Source: Verrucomicrobiaceae bacterium
Lineage (GTDB): Bacteria > Verrucomicrobiota > Verrucomicrobiia > Verrucomicrobiales > Verrucomicrobiaceae
Reading direction: 5' to 3'
Length of the DNA stretch: 54,144 nucleotides
Assembly: GCA_947440575.1 (NCBI GenBank)
Contig: CANETF010000007.1
Span: 1-54,144 of the forward strand
Shown piece by piece: positions 35,825-45,200 of the stretch. Below the pieces are notes generated by a model. It had not been told where the DNA came from. It worked only from the letters and a program-made list of their open reading frames with translations, and ran no database searches. Each line of letters starts with the position of its first letter. The stretch's first letter is position 1. Both the position numbers and the translations under genes were made by a program.

Positions 35825-37339
35825 ATGTTTTCGAGAAACTTCCTTCTATTTATCACCTGCCTTTCTTCAGTTTGTGCTGAGGAACCGGCAACAGAGTCTG
35901 ACTTCTATCGCATTACGACCTATACCACGCCAGGTGAAACGGCCTTGGAAGTAGGATCGGTGGAGTTGTTGCCTGGAGGCCGATTGGCTTTGGGAACGAG
36001 AAGAGGCGAGATTTGGACGGTTGAGAATGCCATGGAAGCGGATGCATCCCGAGCCAAGTTCACTTTGTTTGCGTCTGGATTGCATGAAGTGCTGGGTTTG
36101 GCATTCAAGGATGGCTGGTTGTATGCGACAACGCGCTATGAGGTGATGCGGATCAAGGACACAACCGGGGATGGACGTGCGGACGCTTTTGAGCCTGTGA
36201 CTGATGCTTGGGGGGTGTCGGGCGACTACCATGAGTATGCTTTTGGGTCGCGTTTTGATAAGGATGGGGATCTATGGGTGGCGCTCTGCCTAACGGGATC
36301 GTTTTCGAGTCAGGTGCCGTTTCGGGGGTGGGCCTTACGAGTGAAACCGGATGGCAGACTGGTGCCCACGTGCAGCGGGATTCGCAGCCCTGGTGGATTG
36401 GGTTTTGACGCGGAGGGGGCGGTGTATATGACCGACAATCAGGGCCCATGGCGTGGTTCTTCGACGTTGCAGCATTTGGTTCCAGGGAGTTTTCAGGGGC
36501 ATCCGGGTGGTAATGAGTGGTATGCGATGGCTGCGGAGATGGGGCCGCGTCCGGTCGATCCCATTCCTGAGGCGTTTAAGGGAGCACTCAAGAGGGGGGA
36601 GGTGCGTCCTGGTGGTGACCCTGGTCGAATGGTTCAAGAGAGAAAGCGGATCAAGGAACTGTTGCCCCCTGCCGTCTACTTGGTGCATGGCAAAATTGGG
36701 AATTCGCCCACCTTTATTGCCTGTGATGAAAGTGGGGGGAAATTTGGTCCATTTGATAACCAGCTGTTTGTGGGAGACCAAAGCCATAGCAATGTTAGCC
36801 GTGTGTTTTTGGAAACGGTTAAGGGCATTCGGCAAGGCGCGGTGTTTCCATTTCGGGGTGGTTTTACCTCGGGGCTCATTGGGGGACGAATGACCCCGGA
36901 TGGGGTGCTTTTCACTGGAGGAAGTGATCGCGGTTGGGGGGCGCGAGGGGGCGAGCCGTATTGCTTTGAGAAATTGGAGTGGACAGGAAAAGTTCCGTTC
37001 GAAGTGCACGAGATGCGGGCTACGGCGGATGGCTTTGAATTGACGTTCACTCAACCTTTCGATTCGGCGACTACAGGGAATGTGGCGAGCTATTCGATGC
37101 GTGCGTTCACGTATGCGTATCGCGAGGATTACGGCGGGCCCGAGATCGATGAAGTGACTCCGAAAATCGAGGCGGCAGTCGTGTCTGAGGATGGTCGGTC
37201 AGTCCGGTTGAAAGTGACTCCCTTGACTCAAGGGCACGTGCATGAACTGCATCTTGACGGGCTGAAGAGTGCGAAGGGAGCAGCTCTGCTGCATGCGGTG
37301 GGGTATTACACACTGAATGAGATACCCAGCGCACTGTGA
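35825..37339 (+). CDS. Secreted beta-propeller dehydrogenase-like protein
   Basis: A 504-residue protein; the ATG at 35825 gives a signal peptide (FSRNFLLFITCLSSVCA then EEP). An in-frame TTG at 35780 and ATG at 35789 lie upstream but would bury the signal. The domain resembles the glucose/sorbosone or membrane-bound dehydrogenase propeller of PVC bacteria: FASGLHEVLGLAFKDGWLYA, DTTGDGRADAFEPV, GLGFDAEGAVYMTDNQG, FVGDQSHSNV and SGLIGGRMTPDGVLFTGGSDRGWGARG (split here as motifs in the 820-1040 bp part of the gene). No CxxCH heme motif is seen. The C-terminal ~120 residues form a separate beta domain. It lies upstream of the GntP permease but is separated by a strong terminator, so the two are probably separate transcripts. 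Confidence 0.8.
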   Translation: MFSRNFLLFITCLSSVCAEEPATESDFYRITTYTTPGETALEVGSVELLPGGRLALGTRRGEIWTVENAMEADASRAKFTLFASGLHEVLGLAFKDGWLYATTRYEVMRIKDTTGDGRADAFEPVTDAWGVSGDYHEYAFGSRFDKDGDLWVALCLTGSFSSQVPFRGWALRVKPDGRLVPTCSGIRSPGGLGFDAEGAVYMTDNQGPWRGSSTLQHLVPGSFQGHPGGNEWYAMAAEMGPRPVDPIPEAFKGALKRGEVRPGGDPGRMVQERKRIKELLPPAVYLVHGKIGNSPTFIACDESGGKFGPFDNQLFVGDQSHSNVSRVFLETVKGIRQGAVFPFRGGFTSGLIGGRMTPDGVLFTGGSDRGWGARGGEPYCFEKLEWTGKVPFEVHEMRATADGFELTFTQPFDSATTGNVASYSMRAFTYAYREDYGGPEIDEVTPKIEAAVVSEDGRSVRLKVTPLTQGHVHELHLDGLKSAKGAALLHAVGYYTLNEIPSAL

Positions 37340-37373
37340 TTTGACAGGATTTTTACAAACGCATGACTTCAGA

Positions 37374-37404
37374 TTGACGCATTGATCGTTGGGTGATGTA
37401 GGAT
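37374..37404 (+). promoter_or_regulatory. Possible promoter for the 37.4-kb structured RNA
   Basis: TTGACG at 37374-37379 and TAGGAT at 37399-37404 form a -35/-10-like pair, but the 19-bp spacing is longer than ideal. It would start transcription at about 37410, exactly at the first hairpin. Weak on its own; supported by position only. Confidence 0.35.
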
Positions 37405-37514
37405 ATCTGAGAGGTAAAGAACCTCTAAATTTTCAGAGCGTAATCGTTGCCGGTTTGGCTGTTGGGAACAGATTGCAAGTGAAAGGCGGACCTTTGTGGT
37501 TCGCCTTTCTTTTT
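37405..37514 (+). ncRNA. Candidate structured leader or small RNA
   Basis: This gene-free 110-nt stretch holds three inverted repeats in a row. They are AGAGGT/ACCTCT (37410-37426, perfect 6 bp with AAAGA loop), CTGTT/AACAG with a GGG loop inside an outer TTGC/GCAA pair (about 37446-37478), and a strong terminator (37482-37514). It sits between the propeller gene and the GntP permease, whose ATG begins 59 bp after the T-tract. It is either an independent ~105-nt small RNA or a 5' leader regulating the permease through termination. I do not recognise a known RNA family. Confidence 0.4.
37482..37514 (+). terminator. Strong rho-independent terminator
   Basis: The arms AAAGGCGGACC (37482-37492) and GGTTCGCCTTT (37498-37508) form an 11-bp stem with one G-U pair and a TTTGT loop, followed by C and five Ts (37510-37514). 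It ends whatever is transcribed from upstream 59 bp before the permease ATG. Confidence 0.8.
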
Positions 37515-37573
37515 GGTCACTAAGCGAGATTTTTCGCTGGAGTACGTTGAGCGAACCCTTCAGCATTCCTGCG

Positions 37574-39070
37574 ATGTCCTTTATCATTGCCTCCTCCACC
37601 GCTTCTGACCTGTGGCCCTTCTTTGTGCTGATCGTTAGTGTGGCTTGGATTGTGGTTGGAATTGGGAAACTTCGATTGCATGCCTTTTTGGCTTTGATCC
37701 TGGCAGCGATTATTGCTGGCGTTTTGGCTTCGTTTTTTCCAATGGCGACCATTGATTCTTCGACGGGCGAACCAGTGATCAAATCCTTGGTCGATGTGGT
37801 GGGCTTGGTGACGGCGGGTTTTGGCAAGACCGCGGGAGGGGTGGCGGTGTCGATTGGGTTGGCGTCCATCATTGGGATGGCCATGATGGAGAGCGGGGCT
37901 GCAGACAAGGTGGTGCGACGTTTTTTGAAGATTTTCGGCGAGAAAAATGCGGGATTTGCTCTGTTGGTGAGCACTTACATTCTGTCGGTGCCCATTTTTT
38001 TTGACACCATGTTCATGTTGATGGCGCCGCTGGCGAAAGCGTTGAGAGTGCGAACGGGCAAGGACTATTTGTTGTATGTGCTTTGCGTTTGTTGCGGCGG
38101 AGTGGTGACGCACTCAATGACGGTGCCGCACCCTGGACCGATCGCGATGGTGGAGAACCTGAAGCTTGATGTGGGACTTTCGATTCTTTCGGGGTTTGCG
38201 GCGGGCATTTTGCCGGCTCTCGGTGGCTTTGGCATAGCGGTTTGGATGAACAAGCGCTGGACAATGCCGCTGCGGGAAACGCCAGGGTCAAGTCTGAGTG
38301 AGTTGGAGGCGCTGGTGAATAAGCGTGATGAGGAGTTGCCTTCGTTTTTTTGGTCGATGGTGCCGATCGTTTTGCCGATTGCGCTGATTAGTTTGTCGTC
38401 GTTGATCAAGGTGATGGTGCCTTCGGGAGTTGAAGGAGAGCAGGCAGCGCTGGTGAGTTGGTTTGGAGGTCCCGAGAGTTTTCAGAAGGTGCGCCAGGTG
38501 ATTGATTTTGTTGGTGACAAAAACATCGCCTTGTTCATCGGAACGTTCATCGCGTTGGGGATTCTGGTGAGGCAATGCGGGATTGGGAAGGAGCAGATCG
38601 AGGCTAAAATTGCGCCAGCGTTGGAGACGGCGGGGATTATCATTTTAATCACGTCGGCGGGTGGGGCCTTTGGTGCGATGATCAAGAATGCGGGGGTGGG
38701 TGCGGCGGTGGAGAAGATGGCCTCCGGAGCGGGGTTGAGTCTGATCCTGGTATCGTATTTGCTGGCGTTGATTTTGCGAGTTGCGCAGGGGTCGGCGACG
38801 GTGGCGATGTTGACGGCTTCTTCGATTGTGTATCCGATGATTCAAGGGGGAGGGTTGCCGTATCATCCGATGTATCTTTATCTGGCGATAGGATTTGCGG
38901 CTTTCTCTGCTTCCTGGATGAATGACAGCGGCTTTTGGGTCGTGTCCCGATTGAGTGGTTTGACCGAGAAAGAGACACTGAAATCGTTCAGTGTGATGCT
39001 TACCCTGGTGTCGGCACTGGGATTGGCTGTGACGCTGGTGGCATCGAAGTTGATGCCGTTTGCAGGATAA
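37574..39070 (+). CDS. GntP family permease (gluconate/organic acid:H+ symporter)
   Basis: A 498-residue integral membrane protein with about a dozen hydrophobic segments. GntP-family landmarks include the N-terminal VSVAWIVVGIGKLRLHAFLAL, GFGKTAGGVAVSIGLASIIG, ILSVPIFFDTMFMLMAPLA, and the C-terminal NDSGFWVVSRLSGLTEKETLKSF. It would import gluconate or a related sugar acid or hydroxy acid by proton symport. I start at the ATG at 37574 (MSFIIASSTASDLWPFF): the frame is open from 37496, but that earlier start falls inside the terminator hairpin. The central loop (SSLSELEALVNKRDEELPSF) is the usual cytoplasmic loop. No metabolic partner gene is adjacent; the propeller dehydrogenase upstream could supply sugar acids. 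Confidence 0.9.
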   Translation: MSFIIASSTASDLWPFFVLIVSVAWIVVGIGKLRLHAFLALILAAIIAGVLASFFPMATIDSSTGEPVIKSLVDVVGLVTAGFGKTAGGVAVSIGLASIIGMAMMESGAADKVVRRFLKIFGEKNAGFALLVSTYILSVPIFFDTMFMLMAPLAKALRVRTGKDYLLYVLCVCCGGVVTHSMTVPHPGPIAMVENLKLDVGLSILSGFAAGILPALGGFGIAVWMNKRWTMPLRETPGSSLSELEALVNKRDEELPSFFWSMVPIVLPIALISLSSLIKVMVPSGVEGEQAALVSWFGGPESFQKVRQVIDFVGDKNIALFIGTFIALGILVRQCGIGKEQIEAKIAPALETAGIIILITSAGGAFGAMIKNAGVGAAVEKMASGAGLSLILVSYLLALILRVAQGSATVAMLTASSIVYPMIQGGGLPYHPMYLYLAIGFAAFSASWMNDSGFWVVSRLSGLTEKETLKSFSVMLTLVSALGLAVTLVASKLMPFAG

Positions 39071-39088
39071 GGTTCCTTCGGATTGGCG

Positions 39089-39116
39089 TTGACAATAGGC
39101 TGGTGATCCGCACAAT
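39089..39116 (+). promoter_or_regulatory. tRNA-Gly promoter
   Basis: TTGACA (39089-39094, perfect consensus -35) and CACAAT (39111-39116) are separated by 16 bp and lie 16 bp before the tRNA 5' end. This is the clearest sigma-70 type promoter in the window. Confidence 0.65.
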
Positions 39117-39132
39117 GACGGTCCGCGATTGT

Positions 39133-39206
39133 GCGGGTGTAGTTCAATGGTAGAACGAGAGCTTCCCAAGCTTTAGACGTGGGTTCGATTCCCATCACCC
39201 GCTCCA
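39133..39206 (+). tRNA. tRNA-Gly(CCC) with encoded CCA
   Basis: A complete cloverleaf: acceptor GCGGGTG/CACCCGC, D stem GTTC/GAAC, anticodon stem AGAGC/GCTTT with loop TTCCCAA (anticodon CCC), T arm GTGGG-TTCGATT-CCCAT, discriminator T and a genomically encoded CCA. It reads the GGG codon. It is preceded by a good promoter and stands alone between the permease and the CotH giant gene. Confidence 0.95.
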
Positions 39207-39283
39207 GCTGTTTTTTGCTTTTTGGATGTGAAAATGATGTCGGGGAGCTTGTCACCAAAAGGGACAGGAGTTAGTATTAGCTG

Positions 39284-42200
39284 ATGTTGTTTGATCTTGG
39301 GTTCAGGGCGCGGGTTGCGTGCTTATTTGTTTGTCTGGCTTTAGGGCTGTCAGGAAGACAGGCTTCCGGGTCCGATGAGAAGGGAGTTGGCGATCGGGGG
39401 CCGTTGTTGCTTTCGGTTTTGCCGGCGGATGGGGGGACGGTCAGGTTGAGTCCGGTGGCGTCCCTGTCAGATCTTGAGGTGGCGAAGGGGTATGTGTTGA
39501 CGGCGAAAGCGAGGGTGGGGAAGGTTTGGAATGGGTGGAGTTCGCCGCAGTTGGCGCTGAGTGAAGCGGAGCGACTGGGGACGAGACTGAGATTTACGAT
39601 GGTTCAGGGGCTGTCGATCAGTGCGAACTTCGTGGATGATCCTTTTGTGCCTTCAATCGTCGGATCTTTCAGCGGATTGATTGGGGCGGTTGTTGGAGAG
39701 GATTCGCGACATGACAGCGAGGGTTCAGTCGCGATTCGGGTGAGTTCAACGGGAGGATTTTCAGGGTTGTTGCGAGTTGGTGGGGGGCGTTGGGTGTTGA
39801 GGGGGATGTTTGATGCGGAGGGGGCGGCGCGATTTGGTGAGGGGTTTGAGACGGAGATCTTGCTTTCGAGGGTGCCCCTGGCCGGGTATGTTTTGTCCCT
39901 GCGGCTGGATCTTGATCCTGCAGGCGAGCGGCGGATTTCGGGTGAGTTGAGACGCCAGACGAGGGAGGGGTCGGTGGTGCTATCGAGTGTGGAGGCGAAT
40001 CGACATGGGTTTGATGGGAGGACACCGGAGACAACGGCGGTGGCGGCGCGGTATTCTTGGGCGATGCCTGCGCAACTGCAGACGAATGGGCTGGAGGTGA
40101 CATCTTATCCGCAGGGAGACGGAGTGGGGTTTACTTGGGTGAGCAGTAGGGGAGAAGTAAGGCTGGTCGGGGTGCTGGCGGACGGTGCGCGAATCACGGC
40201 GAGCGCGGATTTGGACAAGGATTCGAAGTGTCCGTTGTTTTTGAGTTTAGAGGGTGGCGCAGGAAGTCTGAATGGCTGGCTGAAGGTGGATGCGACGCGA
40301 CCTGATACGGATCTTGCGGGCGAGGGTTTGCGTTGGTTCAAACCGGTGAACGTGCAGGCGAGGCGATACCCGTTTGGGTGGCCTGAGGGATTGGATTTGA
40401 AGCTGATTGGGACGCGGTTTGTGGTGGTGGAGGGGGAGAGCGTGGTTCCTGACTTGAGCGACGTTTCGGACAGCAATGCGGTGTTGAATTTCTCACAAGG
40501 AGGTCTGACGGAGGAGTTGAAGAAAGAGCTTCGAATTTCGGCTAAGAATGGGGTGAGCAAGCAGCCAGCATCGGACTCGAGCTATGCTTTGAAATTGAGT
40601 GCGGGGCGGGGACAGTTTGAAGGATGGTTTTTGCATCCGAATCATGGGAGGGCGAATTTCACTGGGGTGATCTTACAGAAGGGGGGGAATCGGAGGGGGT
40701 TTGGGCATTTCCTGACCGAGAGATCCCGCGGAGGAGGCGGGGTTGGGGCCAGCGGGTCTGTTGTGTTGAAGACGAAATTCAATCCACGACCGAGGCTGAT
40801 CCTTTCGGAATTCATGGCGAGCAATGAGAGCACGATCGCTGATGAAGATGGAGCGTTTTCGGATTGGATTGAGCTGTACAATCCGGGGTCGGAAGCCATC
40901 GACTTGAGCGACTGGTGTTTGACTGATTCGGCATCCAACTTGGCGAAGTGGCGATTTCCGGGGGTGACATTGGGGGCCAAGGAGTTTTTGTTGGTGTGGG
41001 CTTCGAGCAAGAATCGGCGGGTGGTCGGGCAGCCGTTGCACACCAATTTCAATCTGTCTGCGGGAGGGGAGTATCTGGCCCTGGTGCGGCCGGATGGGAG
41101 CACGGTGGAGCAGGCTTTTTCGCCCTTGTATCCGGCGCAGGCGAGGGATGAGAGTTATGGGATTGCCTTTTCGAGCCGGAGCTTGGTCGCACCGGGAGCG
41201 AATGTGCGGTATCTGGTGCCGAAGAATGGGGCGTTGGGGACGAACTGGACGGCACGGGATTTTCAGGATGGGTCCTGGGCCAGGGGAAAGACCGGGTTGG
41301 GATTTGGTGTGGGATTGCCCGGGTTCACGGTGAGGCAGGTGGCGGCGAGACCGGAGTTTGGGTCTGTGGACAGCATTGCCACTTGTGAGGCGTTGTTGGC
41401 GTTACCGAAAGGCAGTCCGTTGATCTTGAGTGAGGCGACTGTGGTGGCGCCGTTCGTCAATTACCTCGGAGATGGCGGCGATGGAAACTACACGGAGAAC
41501 GCGGCCTTGCCAAATGGGACGGCGGAGCCCTACGCGTTCAGGGCGACCGGGACGATTACGATTCCGGCGACTGGAGATTATGTGTTTGGGTTGAACTCGG
41601 ATGATGGGGGCCGGATCAAGATTGACGGGGTGGCGGTGATGACGGATGACAGCAATCATGGGCCCTTGGACAATCTGAGCGCACCGGTGAACCTTTCGGC
41701 AGGACTTCACACGGTGGAGGTGATCATGTGGGAAGGTGTAGGAGGGGACTGTGTGGAGTTTTTTGCGAAAGCCGGAACGGATGCGGCGTGGAACGCAGAT
41801 TTTCGGTTGGTTGGCGCACCTGGGGGGCTGGCGGTTGTGACGTCACCACTGGGAACAGACGGGGGAGGCGGAGGAGTGGTGGCGACTGATGTGCGGAGTG
41901 CGATGCGGGCGAAGAATGCCAGTTGCTTGGTGCGCATGCCGTTCACGGTGAGTGGTGCGAATGCCTTGACGGGTTTGACATTGAAGGTTCGATATCAAGA
42001 CGGGTTCATTGCGTACTTGAATGGCACGGAGGTGGCGAGGCGTAACGCGCCTGCTGACGCCCGGTTTGACAGCGAAGCGCTGGTGCAACGGTCCGCTGCG
42101 GAGTCGCTGAGCGCAGAGTCGATTGATGTGTCGGGCTTTTTGTCGTTGCTGACGAACGGAAGGAATGTTTTGGCGCTACATGCAATGAATGAAGCGCGGG

Positions 42201-45200
42201 ATGACGGGGCGTTTTTCATTTTGCCTGAGCTGAGTGCGAGGGCGGGGTTGGCCGGAAACGAGGTCTTTTTCCGTCCGACGGGTGCGGCGGTGACGGCGAC
42301 GCCGGGGGTGGCGAATGGGATACCTGAGTTCTTGGGGGAGGTGGCACCGCTGGATTTCAGTCATCCGCATGGATTTTATGAGAAGGGATTTGCGCTGGCG
42401 ATTCGTTCAGCCACCCCTGGGATGAGTGTTCGATACACCTTGGATGGTTCGACGCCGACGGCGACTAACGGGAGGCTTTACACGGGACCGCTGCCGATCA
42501 GGAAGACAAGCATCGTGCGGGCGGTGGGGTTCAGGGCGGGGTATGAGCCGACGGAAGTGATCACGCAGAGTTATCTGTTTTTGGAAGATGTGATCGCGCA
42601 GTCTCGAACCGGGGCACCGCCGTCGCGTGAATGGCCTTTGGGGACGGTGAATGGCCAGGTGTCAGATTACGGCATGGATCCGGAGATCGTGAACAGCAAG
42701 AACCCTGAGATTGGGGGTATCGACCAAGTTAAGTCGGCGTTGAGAGCGATTCCGACTCTGTCGGTGGTGACGGATTTGCCGAATTTGTTTTCGATTGATT
42801 CGGGGATTTGGGTCAATCCGTTTGGCCGAGGAGAGGCGTGGGAGCGACCGGCCTCGATTGAGATGATAGGAGACGACGGTCCTGGGGGGGGATTTGGCGT
42901 GAATTGCGGGTTGCGATTGCGCGGCGGGTTCAGCAGGAGCGGGGACAATCCCAAGCATTCGTTCCGGCTATTTTTCAGGAGTCGATATGGGGCGGCGCAG
43001 TTGGAGTATCCTTTGTTTGGAGATGAGGGGGCTTCGAGCTTCAACAAGGTGGATCTTCGGACGGCGCAGAATTACTCCTGGTCGTTTGGCGGGGATGGTA
43101 ATAACACGTTTATGAGGGAAGAGAGTGCGCGAGAGATGCAGGGGGCGATGGGGCAGCCACACACACGGAGCCAGTATTATCATTTGTATTTGAACGGGCA
43201 GTATTGGGGGCTTTACGAGACGCATGAGCGGCCTGAGGCGAATTTTGGGGAGAGCTATCTGGGGGGGGATGAGGAGGACTATGACACGGTTAAGGGGGAG
43301 CAAGATCAGGGCTACATCACGGGGGTGACTGATGGCAATCTGGAGGCGTGGGAGGCGCTGCGGGTGAAGGCGAGAGCGCACTTTGCAAGTCCGAACGATG
43401 CCGGTTACTTTGCGATGCGGGGGTTGGCGGAGGATGGAACGACGCGCACGAGTGATCCGGTGCTGCTCGATGCGGAGAATTTGATCGACTACATGCTGAT
43501 TACCTTTTGGACGGGAAATCTGGATGGAGCCACGTCGGCCTTTTTGGGTGATGAGCGCGCGAACAATTGGTTTGCGGTTCGGAACCGACTGGGTTTGAGC
43601 GGGGGCTTCAAGTTTTTAGCGCATGACTTTGAGCACACGTTTTTTAATGTGGATGAGGACCGCACCGGGCCGTTTGAAGCAGGGAATCGGACAGTGGTTG
43701 AAACCTACAATCCGATGTTTTTGCATCATGACCTGCGCCCGAGCGTGGAGTACCGGATGCTTTGGGCGGACCGGGTGCAGAAGCATTTGTTTGGCGGGGG
43801 GAAGTTGCGCGCGGATGAGATTCAAGGGCGGATGCTGGAGCGGAAGGCGCTTTTGGACAGGGTGATCATCGCCGAGTCAGCGAGATGGGGCGACTCGAAG
43901 ATGGGGGAAGGTCCACCGTTGACGCGATTGGACTGGGTGAACGCGGTGAATTATGTGATTGACTCGTTTGTGCCTGAGCGCAGTGGGCGTGTGATTGCGC
44001 AGTTGCGGGGAGACGGACTTTATCCGAGTTTTGACGCGCCGGAGTTGAGTCAATACGGAGGGCCCATTTCGAGTGGCACGGAAGTGGTGATCGCAGGAAG
44101 TGGGGGCGTGGTTTATTACACGTTGGATGGCAGTGATCCGCGTTTGGTTGGAGGCGGGTTGAATGCTGGAGCGCAGATTTATCAGAGTCTGGTCGAGACG
44201 ACGACTGTGGTGGGATTGGGTGAGGTATGGAAGTATTCAGCGGATGGGAGTGACCAGGGGACGGCGTGGCGAAGCACGGGGTTTGACGATGCGGGGTGGT
44301 CAAGCGGGGCAGGGGAGTTGGGCTATGGGGATGGGGACGAGGCGACAGTGGTGCCTTTTGTGGACGCTGATCCCTTGACGGGAGGGGATCAGAAGAATGC
44401 GATAACGTATTTCCGAAAGTCGTTTGAGGTGGTGAATGCGACGGGATTGTCTGAAGTGAAGCTGCGTGTGAAGTACGATGATGCGGTCGTGGTGTATTTG
44501 AACGGAGTGGAGGCAGCGAGGTCGCCAAACATCAACAGCGATCCGGCTTTCAATCAGTATGCGACGGGAGGGGCACCAGACGAAAATGCGTTTTTCACGT
44601 TTGTGATTGATCCGGCGTTGGTGGTCGCGGGGACGAACGTGCTTGCCGCGGAGGTTCACCAATCCGATGCCGGAAGCAGTGACATTAGCTTTCACGCGGA
44701 GTTAATGCTGGAGCGCCGGGAGACGCCAGTGCCACTTGTGCTAAGCACGGAGGGGAAACGGACGCTGAAGGTGAGGGCGCTGCAAGGGGCGGAATGGAGC
44801 GCCCTGGTGGAGGCAGAGTTTGATGTGCAGCGAGCGTCCGACCTGCGAGTGAGTCTTGCCCCGGTGGGTGTGTTTGAAGCGGGCAAGACTGGCAGTTACC
44901 TCGCCACCATTGAGAACGTTGGAACGGTTTCCAGCGAGGGAGAAGTCACGGTGACAATCGATTTGCCGGAAGGATTAAAAGCAATCGCAGTGGGCGGAGC
45001 GGGGTGGAGTTTCCTCCAAGGAGAGGGATTGAAGGTGATCGCCAGGCGAGAGGATGAGTTGGCGGCTGGGTCAAGTTTTCCGAGTCTCACAGTGGCGGTG
45101 GAGGTGGCAATAACGGCGCCGGCCTATGCGATTGCGACGGCGAAGGTGACGGGAGGTGGAGAGATCAATCGAGGCAACAATGAGGTTAGGAACACGACTC

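Noticed and set aside
35581..35880. Alternative 99-residue plus-strand frame overlapping the kinase-fragment gene
   Set aside because: It overlaps two better frames, has no family resemblance, and ends inside the signal peptide region of the propeller gene.
37391..37450. TPP-riboswitch-like words (GGGTG, CTGAGAGG, GAACCTC, AGCGTAA)
   Set aside because: The words appear in roughly the right order, but the rest of the TPP core and the closing P1 stem are missing, and the downstream gene is not thiamine-related.
38878..39258. Minus-strand frame of 126 residues over the tRNA-Gly, containing MGIEPTSKAWEALVLPLNY
   Set aside because: This is the well-known spurious translation of the antisense strand of a tRNA gene; the tRNA and the permease end explain the sequence.
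39284..39360. Integrative element inserted at the tRNA-Gly 3' end
   Set aside because: No integrase gene and no repeat of the tRNA 3' end is visible downstream in the window.
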